Part shown: piece after piece, positions 41,641 to 53,400 of the stretch
Numbering within the stretch: the stretch's first letter is position 1
How the letters are laid out: each line of letters begins with the position of its first letter
Source of the DNA: Chytridium lagenaria
Lineage: Eukaryota > Chytridiomycota > Chytridiomycetes > Chytridiales > Chytridiaceae
Length of the DNA stretch: 64,000 nt
NCBI GenBank assembly: GCA_025449115.1
Contig: JAHLKC010000072.1
Coordinates: 124,001-188,000 of the forward strand
Direction: 5' to 3'
Notes under the pieces: generated by a model
Told to the model about the DNA's origin: nothing
Database searches by the model: none
What the model saw: only the letters and a program-made list of their open reading frames with translations
Position numbers and translations under genes: made by a program

Positions 41641-44184
41641 TCATCTCTTACTGCGTCTCTCCGCAAAGTACTGCTTCACCCTTGCGTTCTCCTTCTTGCG
41701 ATCCCTCAACATCTTTTTCCTCTTTCCCTCTTCAATTCCCAACGCTTCCCAACCCCACCAATCTGACGCGATCCATTGTTTCTTTAACACGCGCTTTACT
41801 TCTTCCACGGCGTTATCGGAGGGTGGATCACACAGAATACGGAGACGCTTGGCGTATTCGAGATGTCCGTTCATAGCGAGATCTCTCACTCGGTCAACAA
41901 GGATGTTTATGTGGTTAAAGTGAATAGGGGGAAGGTAAAATGGTTCACGGAATTTGGCTGAGGCGTCGATGGTGTCAAGAGCTTGGTTGATATCATCAAT
42001 CCTACAAGCAAAAACACTTTAAAAACACGAAAAAAATATAAAAAATACAAAAAAAAGGACAAAATATGTAGTTATACAAATAAATGAAGACTTTAACAAA
42101 AAAGAAGCAGAAAACGGAATAGAAAACTAACCTCGTCAATCCTTTCGTCCTTCTAACAAAATTCAAAAACATCACATCCTTCCCACGATGTTGTTTCTGT
42201 CTCTCCAACTCTACCTCATCCTTTGTAAGAAACCCTTTCTCCTTCCTCAATAACTCCTCTTGCTCCAAATCCCATGCTAAAAACTCATCCCATACAACTT
42301 GCCCCTGGACTTTCATCAAATCCTTATCCTTAGATGTCAGTGACAACATCATGCCATAAGTCCGTCCCGTCTTTGCAATCCCAAGTTTGTTGTAGTCTGA
42401 CTTGAACACAGTAAGGGCACGCGAGGCTGCTACAGCGTTTTTGGGAAGAGAGCAGTAGACAGAGAGGTAGTAATCCATGACTTCGGATTTCATGCGGGGG
42501 GTGAGGTCTTTGTTGGATTCGAGATGAGAGCGGAGGATGACCAAAGCTTTTTGGCGGAATTCATAATGGACCTTGCGGTGACAGGCGTATCGAGATATGA
42601 GTCCAGAATCGCGACCGGTTGGTTCTTCCCAGATATCGCTTGAAAGATAAGAACCTTGGGTGGAAGATTCCAGCTCGGAGACTTCATCGTCCGTCTCTTT
42701 TGCTAGTAATGAAGCGTTGTCGGAACATGGCGGAGATACAGAATCTTCAACTTCGATGGCATCCAATGCCGTCTTTCCTTCTACTGCATCGGATGTAGTA
42801 CCCTTCTCCTCTTTGGCAAGAGTCTTTCGCGTCTTTGACGGTGTCCGACGCCAATGATCAGCAGCCTTCGAAAGCCCATGGAACATTCCCATGAACGCAA
42901 AGGAATCGGGCTTAAAATCCGGATCCAGCACTACCTGCTCATTCAGAGCATCCCAAATCATGGTGCACCGTTTTAAATCCCCATTGCGTGCAGCAATCCA
43001 CAAAAGGACATTGTAGGTCCTCTTTGTCGGTGCAAAACCTTGTGCCTTCATTTGCTCGAACAAATCCCAGGCTTCAAGGTAGTAATCGGCTCGCGAACCA
43101 CATGCTTGGATTAACGAGGTTATACGTGACGTCGGTAGCCGGCAAACCCTTGGAAGCCATCTCTTCGAAAAGATCGAGGGCGCGTTCGCAGTCGTGCGTT
43201 GTCGCACAGGCGTGAATCATAAGGGAATAGGCGGTTGTATCGGGTTCGCAGATTTCTCCGCGCATGTAATCGAAGGTCTTCCACGCACGGCTAACGTCCT
43301 TTGCTTGAACGCAACCTTTGATTAGGGTTGTAAAAATGGGGAGGTTCGGATTGACTTTTTTCTCCTTCATAGTTTCGTATATTTGAAAGGCAGCACGAAG
43401 ATCATCGGCGTTAACAGCTGCTTTTATCAAGGTGCCATAACTGATCACGTCCGGTTGAAGAGTCCTTTGTCGGATATCCTTAAAAAACTTCAGACGCACG
43501 GTCAAGGTTTCCCACTTCGGCATAGGAATCCATCAGAGCGTTAATGATGGGCACGTCAATCTTCAGTCCAACAGCCATGGCCTGCTGAAAAGCATCCAAA
43601 GCACGCTCGGGTGACTTTAATTGGGCATAGAGATGAATGACTTTGATGAATGACTCAATGGAGAAATCATTCCTCAATTCTTGGTCCCTTTTCTCCACCA
43701 ACGATGTTGCGTCCGCGTCGAGCTTGCTAGAAGTATTCTTTGCCAAGCGCATGTGCAAGCCCTTAATATATTCCGGATCTAGCCTGGACGGCGTCGAGCC
43801 CCTGACGATGTTGGTCTCAATCGGGCTCTTTAGCATATCGTAAAATGAGGCAAGATCGCCTTCCTCGAGCGCGGGTTCATCCTACAACGTACACCAAGAG
43901 ACGGTTATGAACGAATAAATCGCAAGTGATAGAGTAATCCTCGATATCTCACCTTTGAGCAATCCCGCAACTTTTGCTTTCTGGAATGAGCGACTTGAGG
44001 TCAGAAACTCTTATTTCGGGCGAGCAGCAAAAAAAAAACAAATAGAAATACACACTCACAGAAGGCTACGGTCATCGACAAGCGATTGCTGCCTGCTCGA
44101 CGAAACTAATCCCGTAGAGCAGAAGCATCGCAGGCATACGGCATTCGCATTCGCCCCGATTCTGGAGGCGGATGAGCGCAGCAT
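41641..44184 (-). CDS. Mitochondrial pentatricopeptide-repeat (PPR) protein
   Basis: PPR proteins bind organellar RNA for processing, stability or translation. Exon 1 (44184-44060) encodes a mitochondrial presequence (MLRSSASRIGANANAVCLRC). A 28-nt micro-exon (43980-43953) and exon 3 (from 43881) follow in phase. PPR motifs: SFIKVIHLYAQLKSPERALD, PIINALMDSYAEVGNLDRAS, VISYGTLIKAAVNADDLRAA, PIFTTLIKGCVQAKDVSRAW, TAYSLMIHACATTHDCERAL, and TYNVLLWIAARNGDLKR. A Ser/Glu-rich insert precedes a conserved C-terminal part (MKVQGQVVWDEFLAWDLEQE). The last intron is 42131-42002, and exon 4 ends with FREPFYLPPIHFNHINIL...SKR. Frame errors: one extra T near 43490 and one missing base near 43095. A specific orthologue (e.g. 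Ccm1 or PTCD1 type) cannot be assigned. Confidence 0.88.
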
Positions 44185-44475
44185 TTTCTACTTTGACGGT
44201 CAGTTTTTACGTTTTTTTTCTAAGCTGCTTTTTGGCTGACAACCTGTCGGCAAACCAACGTCATGCAAGTTGGGTGGGTTGAAGTGGCAGTTCCCTTCTG
44301 TTTGTGTTCTTTCCAAATCTCGCCACTTCGTTCACTCCTGCGGCCTCCTGCGATGCGCCAGTTGATGCCGTAATCTAATTTAAACGTTTATCTCCAAAAA
44401 CAGCCAGCTTGTCCTGCTTGAATAGATACATTTGTGGACTGGAAAAACCCTTTATAAAGTATTCTTGCAGCCCCG
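44185..44475. promoter_or_regulatory. Divergent promoter: PPR gene (-) and CSF1 (+)
   Basis: Only about 290 bp separate the two start codons, so a shared bidirectional promoter is likely. It includes GCGCCAGTTGATGCC and pyrimidine-rich tracts, without a clear TATA at a usual distance. Confidence 0.5.
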
Positions 44476-47400
44476 ATGGCCCTCACCGTGGAGGATCGTA
44501 CGTCACCTTGTTTGCCCGTCAGGCATTTAGAAAAAAGCTCACGCACTTTTAATCACACAGCAGAGACACTATGGCGGTTTGCCACCTACACCTTTGTCAC
44601 GGCCATCGTGTCTCTCTTTTACTTCTTTTACCTCAACCGCACGCTCGCTCGACTTTTATCTTCCATTCTATGCTTTTACACATGGCGGCGATATCGGATA
44701 TGGATTAGTTTAGGCATGGATATTTTTTTGCAACTAGGCAGCGAACACCCAATCTTACTTTTATCACTAGATTCTATCGCATTCGCCCCTCTGACGGGAA
44801 AAATAATGTTCAAAAACCTCCGCTACAAGTCATGCAACGAGTCTGTGCATATCCTTCGTGGGCATGTAACTTTTCGGTTTTGGATCCCAAAAGTTCGTCA
44901 GATAAACGGAGAGGGCGAAGAGAATCGGCCTTGTCGCATCAAAATTCGACTGGATGGATTTGAGTGGTTCGTTTACAACAGAACAGAGGCCTATGAGTTT
45001 CTTCGCTCCGTTCTCGAGCCCACATCTCCTGCCGACAGTGGAGAGAATGCAAGACACTCTCAAGCCTTGTCAAATGGACATGGATCTATGGATTCTTTTG
45101 CTTCTCTCGAGTTTAAGGCCGCAGAGGCCGTGGAGATTCAATCCTCAACAGGGGGCCTGCTGTCAAAGTTTCTTCCGATTGAATTCGTTGGCCAGAAGGG
45201 TTCAATCGTGATAGGGAATCAAGATATACCCACGCTCGTTATCCTTCATTACAAGGATCTAACCGGCGAATACACAACTGGGAAGGTAACGACTTTGTGG
45301 ATAGGATTAAGGATTAAGTAATTACTCGCACAGGCCGCGTCTGAACTTGACTCTGGTTCTACCCACTTTAAGGCATCCCTCACCTCTGCAAAGCTTATCC
45401 TCAAGAGGAACGTAGACTACAGGGAACCTTTATTGAATCAAGCCGCTCGCCTGCGAGCTCAAAGGTTAGTCTAGATTACAAACGATATGGTTAATCGGTA
45501 TAAAAGAGTGCGAGCCGGAGCGGGATGGGCACGATTTTTATTCCCTCGCTACTATCGGAAGCAACGCCTTGCGAGTGACGAAAGCCACGCCGATACCCCG
45601 TTTGAATGGCTTGGACTGGCTAGATATAATGTTGGAAATGATCCGCTTCAACGCAAATCCGCCAGTGAAGAGTATGCAAAGGCAGAGAACATGTTGGAAT
45701 CGGAATGCCTGAATATTCTTTACTTCGCTGACGTTGCAGGTACGTTGACATACTTTATCTGGAATGCTTACAGATAAGGAATTCAAACGCATGATTCTGA
45801 GTCAACGCAATCCCCAAAATGGGGTATAGAAATGAAAGTCAAAAATGGTTCCATGAATTATGGCCCTTGGACAAATCGTCAGAGGCAAGTCGAGAGAAAG
45901 TTTAAACGTTTCTTACAAACCTATAGGCTAGTTGTCCAGGACTTCTTCTTCCCAAACTCTTTTCGAAATAACACAAAAACCGAGCGTGCCAAAGTTGGAC
46001 AGAAACGCATTCATGAGACGTTTGAGTTCTCCCTCGTCTTTGAAGGATCAACAACAATTCGTATACCATTCAAGGAGCCTTCAAAGGTGCCGTATAAATC
46101 TTCGAGTTGCTTATTAATACGGTCATTTTTTAGGATTGGAAGTACGCTTTCAATATGAACGACGATGAGGCTCAGGTCAAAACCTCAAGTGGTAGCCGAC
46201 AAGCTGGATGGTTTGATCTTAAAACAAACTCGTTTGCCGAGATGAAGTTTGATATACCGATTGTCGCCAACGATAAAGGATACAAGACGGCCATACAGAT
46301 CAACCTTTCCGAAATATCTCTTCTCTCGAGCCTTGACTTTTCGACCTTTCTGAGGGCCCAAAAAGTTCAGGTTGGTCATACTCTCAGCTGGTTATTATAA
46401 ATGAGACTAAATCATGCAGGTTTCTGGAGATATGGAGAGTCCTTTGATATGGAATGCAGAGAGAGCATGGGATTTTAATCTTCATCTTAACCGAGCAAAA
46501 ATCTTCATCCTTCGCGATCATATTACTCTTCTTCAAGATTTGATTGCTGACTTTTCATACGGACCTGCAGTCGAAAGCCTGAATTTTATCCCCGTTAAGT
46601 ACGGAATCTATGGAGCGTTGACTGAAAGTGAAATATCTGTTTACACGAACTACAACAACGTGATCTATCAGCCAAATGATCTTGAGGAGAACAGTAAGAG
46701 ATTTTTTCATTTAAAACCCAACTATTCTGTAGATTTTATTATCGCTAGAGTGGAAGAGTTGAAATTTAGTGTCGACCTTCCGTTTATTTCCTGCCAACCT
46801 CCTGGATTCGAAATACCTTTTAACGTCAAGGTAGACACGGTCTTGTATCATAAGTCTTACTTTTTCAATAGACCTCAAATGTAGAAATGGTTTTGAATCA
46901 TTCTCGGTCCAGTACACTCGGATCTTTTGTGAAAGAAAAAGACAAGAAGATTGGGATCGCGAAAGAGGCGAACCTGTGTGGGAAGTACCGTTTTAATAGC
47001 AAATACCAGCCAGGCCTTCTAGATAATATTACTTGTGACATTGAGGTGAGTACGTTGGACTTCAGTTAGAAAATTAACAATCTTTGACAGGCGTCGGATT
47101 GCTCTTTTCAGGTTCCCGGAATAATGATTCGCTTCTTCATCAATTTCGCATCGAATTATTTGGGAGATTTCGTCAATTTTCTTACTATTGAAGAGTATCG
47201 GTCGCGCCTGGCAGAACCGGAAAGGCATGCGAATAATCAGAAGCGCAAGGAAGCTGCAAATGTGGGTGACCCTTCTTTTGTTTTATCCAACCCTTCATAT
47301 TCTAGTTATGTTGACTCTAACGTGAAGTTAAGGGTCCATATAATATGATGGAGTTTTTACTTACAGCCAAAGTTACCAATGGTGTTGCAGTCATTCCAGA

Positions 47401-50400
47401 AAATCTCTATGGATTCCAACAGGCTGTAGTTGCGAGGATAACTTCCGCAACGGTAACTAGCAGAAGCACGGAGTTTTTTTTTGGTACGTCTCATTTTTTT
47501 TCAAGAAGAAATCTTTTCTGAAGTGCTCAGACTTGGTTGTTGCTGGAGGTCCCGTGGTTTGCAGCCATACAAATGACTTCAAAGGTGATTTCGCAAATCT
47601 ATTAAATACTCGTGTTGAGTCACAAGAGTCCGAGCTGTACGTGGACTGTAAGTTTTTCATATCGTACCTTTGATTTACTTTTATAGCGGTGACTTTTACT
47701 GGTATGCGCCTTTTTGGACCAAAGCCAAAGTTTCTTTGCTATGCAGCCGATTGGCGTCTTGAAGTTGGCCCGGTTCTCGGAAATATTACCACAGGTTTCC
47801 TCGGAGGCCTCAAAGGATGCTTGGATTCGTTTCTGTTCGGCATGTCAGACCGTGATAACACTTTGTTTTGGGAGCCTTTCCTTCCTGAAGTCGATACTTT
47901 CCACGTCGTTGCCAATATGATCGAGATTACCGTTACAGATCCTTTGTCATGCGTTTTCTTGCTGCTTTCCACCCCAAACGGTTTGTCATTTCAGTACGAT
48001 TCCTACATTAGGGATCTGTGGATGAGTCGATCCATTGTCTTTATGCCAAGACTTACCATAAGCGGATTTTCGTCTCTCCCACAAGACGGGCTGTTGGACG
48101 ATGTTTCGGATACGGTTGCTGAAGTGTTCAATTTTGATTGCAAAATATCGCTCTCATTCTTTGGAAACGATAAAAATCGAGATGATTTGCGTCTGAAGCA
48201 GCTCAAATTTCTTATTGAGCAGGATCGGGAAACCAACCGATGCTCGTTTTTGTACGAAGATCAGAGAGAGCTTTTGGTATTACTCGGAAGGGAGGAGGAT
48301 AACCTTCGCTGGACAGACATTTTAGAAGACGCAGCCCCGATGTTTGACCCTCCCTTTAGTCTCTTATTTCCCGATATTGCTATCAAGTCGGCCGTTGAGT
48401 CGAGCTTTTCTGAAAGGTATGCTTGTATTTTTCGTCATCAATCTTGACCTTGATTGAATGGAACCTACAAAACTTTGTCGCTTTTTTTCTCACTCTTATC
48501 GAAAGGTTCGTTAAAATTCGGACAAGATCAAATTTCTCCCGAAGAAGGCCCAGCGAAACTTTCCGCAATTCGCAGGAAGAAATTAGTCGAAAGCCTGCTC
48601 CTGCTTACTATTCGACGCTCAGGAAGTTTAAAAGAGAGAGTTATGAGCTTGCAGATTACTCGACTTCTCTGGGAGACAACTTTATTTTTTCAAGGCTGCG
48701 ATCTTTGGATAAAAGTCCACCGGAAAAATTTGCCATGCGGGCGAGTGTTCTTCCATCCCCGATGGTCGACTCATTTACTCTTGAAACCAGTAATTTTAGT
48801 CTCTCGGGGTCCACCGTATGCCTTGAAGCGATAGGACCAATTTTAATGATGATTACTCCCGATGCTTTAGGCGTCGTGGACGCACTTGTCTCACCATTAA
48901 TTTCCCCGGTATGCCACATCAAGCTTATTTATTCCTTGCGCTCATTTTCTCATTTAGGACACTTCTACGGCAGCTTTGGAAAAAGTCATTGACGATCTGT
49001 ACATTCAATACTTCGCGAAGTTAGATAGCGGAGGTCGCGTCACATCAGCCGACTTCAATGCCGCCGTGTTGATTCCTAGGGTAGATATCAAAGTGATTCA
49101 AGACCTTAGCAGCGCAGCAGAAAGCAGATTTGGCGGAGTATCTTTCAACGTTGCACCATCAACTTGTTTGGAGATTGCACTTGAAAGCATCGCATTTCGC
49201 TACTCTTCAATAGAAGAGGCTTCCGCGTCTTCTGTCTCTAGCCCAGTCTACTCGTCTTCAGCGTCCCTTGACGTTGGGTCGCTTCTTTGTACGATCAAGT
49301 GTCTCGCTGCATACCATGATTTCGTGGTTGAGAAGCTGCCGACATCTTATTTGCATTCGACAGAACACTTGGAGGCGTTACCCGTTGTTGGGCAGGCGCG
49401 TGTTTGTGGTCTGCAGCTCTTTAACAGCTCTACTGCAAGTAAAAGTCGGAGCGACAACAAGATCTCGATGAGAATTGACACAGAAAGTTGTGACATTATT
49501 TTTACCAACCAAACCATTGAGGTAATGGTATTCAGTACATTCCCGTGGTTGTCAAAAGCAAAATCTCTTCACGAGTCATTGCAGTCCAAGATGATCCAGC
49601 GCGAGAACATGACGAGGAAAATTGTCTTCCATACATTAGACTTTTCCCGCAAAGCACTTCTTACTGCGGATTTGCCTTTCTTGTCGTCTCCATCTGGAGT
49701 TTGGGTTTTGGGTTACAAGCGAGAATACCAAGCTGATTCCAGCTGGAAATTTTTATGTTATCTTCGCCATGGTTTGCGGACGTTTGACCGATCCACAGAA
49801 ATTACCAGACCCGAAGACATTTCCGACCAGAAGCCGGCCTTAGAAGCGGCTGTACAGCTTGTGGAGCGATGGAGGGTCCGAGATCATCGAGAGCTGGCAA
49901 ATGCACGTGTTCTTCTCGATCTGTTCGGAAGGCTACAGAATACGCCGGAGAAGCCGGAAGCCGCTAGTGTAGTTTCAGGCATTATGAAGCTAATAGTCAC
50001 GGTTAGCCGCCTCAAATTTACTATATACGACAACGAAAGCAACCCCAACTATGTTGACGTGGATGGTATTACTATCGAGGTCGGGTCACATCCAAGGGAG
50101 CAAAGCCCGACAAATGTGGTCGTTCGTGAAGCCTCAAGATCAAGATCAAAATCAAAATCCGAGCAGCCGAAAACAAATCGCCCGTCCATAGACTTGGGGC
50201 GAGTTGGAAGCCCACTTGCAGCTATTGAGAGATATATCGACCTTTCTGCAAGGGTGACGATCGAGAACATTGTTGTTGCTACAGATTCAAACTTTTTGAG
50301 GTTTTGTCGAGAAATTATCTTGTTGGCCAAGAGAATTCCGACGGCTGTACCTGTGGAAAGTCCGAGCAGTATTGAGGTCAAATCTAGTATAAGTATAGCT

Positions 50401-53400
50401 TTGAATGCTTCGATTGCAGTTCATGGGCTCACGGTTTCGGCAGCCGCTCATAGTCTGTATATGACCTCAGTCGTTAAGAATGCTTTCTCCTCGGTGATTT
50501 ACTTCACTGAGGATTTAAAGGAGACGCCGAAAGTATGGTCGGCATCAATAGTTACCTTCAATCAAAGAACAAGCAACTCTCCCTCTCCACGATCTTCAGC
50601 GTCGATTCCCATAGTGTCTAATGTTGTCGATGTACGCCGTCCTCAAGATGCGGGAGGTTTGCTCGGGATAACCTTAGAGTCGATCCTAGGCTCCATCTCG
50701 GCAGCCCTAGAACCTATCTCTCGAGGCTCAAACAGCACAGGAGGGTGGAATATGGGGATATTTGGTTCACTTGGGAGCCTTAACGTTCGTCTCCCCACAA
50801 GTCTCATGAAGCTGCATACCTTTTTTTGAGAAGTGGGGAGACGTTGATTCGTCAATTAGCATGTTGACGACGCTATTCAAGACCTAGGGTACGATGAAAC
50901 TCAAAACTCAAGCAAACTGTCCAAGGACAACCCGTTCTCTCGCATGAACTTCCACTTTCTGCTTAACAAGTTTGCTGTTGAATCAGATCTCTTATCGGCA
51001 TTCAAGGCAGTCTACTCAATTGACAAGTCTGTGGTTGTTGTGGACCGTAGCGAGACCTTGAGGAAGCGAGTGGGCTTTGGAACATTCCGAGGCCTGAGAA
51101 TCGCACCATCTTCCTTGGTTCTGTTGGCGCCCATATGATTCAATTTAGTCCTGGTAAAAATCGTGACAGCTCCGCTCCGGAATCCTTTATGGCGACATCA
51201 AGCTTTCAATCTCCCAAACGTTTCATGCAAGGGCCGGCTGCTTCAATACCCGGATGTGGCCACGTCATCCGGCGATGCAGGCAAAACCGGAAGGGATCTC
51301 GAGCAATTGAAGGCAAATGTTAGGCTTGGATCTGGAGAAATATCGCTGAACGCGAATGTCCTGGATCAGCTGAGAACGGCCCAATCTCTGTTGGGGGCTG
51401 AGGTGAACGACATCATGGAAGTTGCGGTGTTCTATTCACGACCAAAGACAGAACAGCAGAAAGTCTACTGTACAACAGCAAGAGGCTGCTGCACCTTCGG
51501 AATCCGTGACAAGACGACTATTTTACAGCCTTAAAATAACTATGGAAGGTCTTCGGATTTCTCTAGAAAGTCCTCTGAGTTATCTCGAGTTCCAATCCAA
51601 GTTTTTGCAAGGTTTTGTGATGAATTACCCGAAAGAGCTGGAGTCGCGGAACGACTTGTTGATTGACAAAATGCCAGAATTATCAAAACTGCTGTGGAGG
51701 TTTCTCGTGAATGGATTCTCTCTGTCGCTTCTTCAGAGTTTTCGAATTCCAGATCCAAGTGGTCTTACAGAGGCTCGACAGATACCGCTTGCTTTCGTCA
51801 TCATGGACTTTTTTGTTCAAAACTTCCGAAACGACGATGGAGATTCGTCTGGAGATGATGGAGACCAAGCCGGACTTGACACTCTGTTCTTGTTGTTTCA
51901 TAAAATACATGCGGTCATGCATCCAAGCGCGCTGGGCAAGCTGGTGGATTCATTCCTCTACTACAAGAAAGAGCTGGAAAGGAGTAATTTCCGCACAGCA
52001 GAACTCAACCAGATTCGCAATCAACTCAAGGAGAATACGCAGAGGCTGCTAACAACGGTTGACATCGTCATGCCAACACCAAAACCATCAAAGTCGTTCT
52101 TTGACAAACTTCGCATCGCTATCGAAGTCAACAACTTTAGCACGGCCGTTCCTTTGTCTGGCAATGAAGAAAGTATTATTGGATCGCTGAGCAGTTTGCA
52201 TACAAACCAGGTTGTTCAGGTCGTGGAACCAGGAGGTGCACCCGCATTTATGTTCTCTATTCGCCACATCGTCTTCTCTTCAAGTCGATTTGCAAAGAGT
52301 GCAGCCCATTTGCGGGATTTGTGTCTGCAATTCGTCCCTGCGTTTGATCAAACGCAAGATTTAAGCTTTTCTCCATCCGCATATCCTGTTCAAAACCGTC
52401 TTTTACTGGAAAATATCCACGCGCAAGTCAACCAGTCAAATGTGAACGGGGTCTCGGTGGTGTCAATTATGGCCAGTATCCGAGGTTTTGATCTTGACAT
52501 GGAGTCCAATATTGCGGATTACATTAATTCTCTAAGTGATATCATCCGGAAGGGGCGTGAACGCGTCATTTCTGCGCTGCCGGCCGCCGATTTGGGAGTA
52601 ACAGCCTCAGTCTCCTCACTGGCCTCTGCATCAGAGGACTTGGAGGAGACTGCAGTTGCTTTGACATTTGATGGAACATTTGAGTTCCACGCAGGCCGTT
52701 GTAAGCTAAATGGCCCAACATCACGGTCGGCAACTAGTAGTGTGGCCCCTGGGGACCGTGGTGCTTATGGGTCTTTACCTGTGGCTAGTCCGTCAAGCCC
52801 AAGGCAGATGCGGGTGCCTAAATTTCATAGTAGGCAGGCGTCAGGGACTTCTTCTGTTGATGTTGATGTTCCTATAGAGGAGTTTAAGGATCAAGTTCTT
52901 TACCTCCCCGGCATCACGTTATGGGTTGAAGGAAAGACGATAATAGGGGAGACGAAGAAGGAGATGCCTGGGGAATTTGAACGGAACATATGTATTGAGG
53001 TTTTGGTTCACCCTAGTGACAACACGATCCATCCGTCAATTCTAGTGTTTTTCTCGCAGCTCATGACTCGATTGAAGGTTCACACTTCGACCTCTTCAGA
53101 CCCAGTTCCAATTTTGTCATCTTCTCGGGAAGAAGCGGCTGGTCGCGGAATTCAGACCTTCCAAAAGAGCCACAGTGTTACCGTATTTGTTCGTCTCTCC
53201 GAGACAAAGGTTAGCCTCAGCTGCCAGCCTATTTCAAAGGTTGCACTGACCTTTACGATGGAAGAAGCCGACATTCTTCTTACTTTCGTCCCGCCCTCAT
53301 CTGGCCTTCCTGAAGGTGACTCTGACTCCCATCTTCAGACATGGAGCGTGCTGGTTGGGATTCGACGCACTGCAGGATTCCTTCGTCACGCATTCTCCCC

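Noticed and set aside
44453..44458. TATAAA upstream of CSF1
   Set aside because: Only 18 bp before the start codon, too close to act as TATA for this ATG unless the true start is elsewhere.
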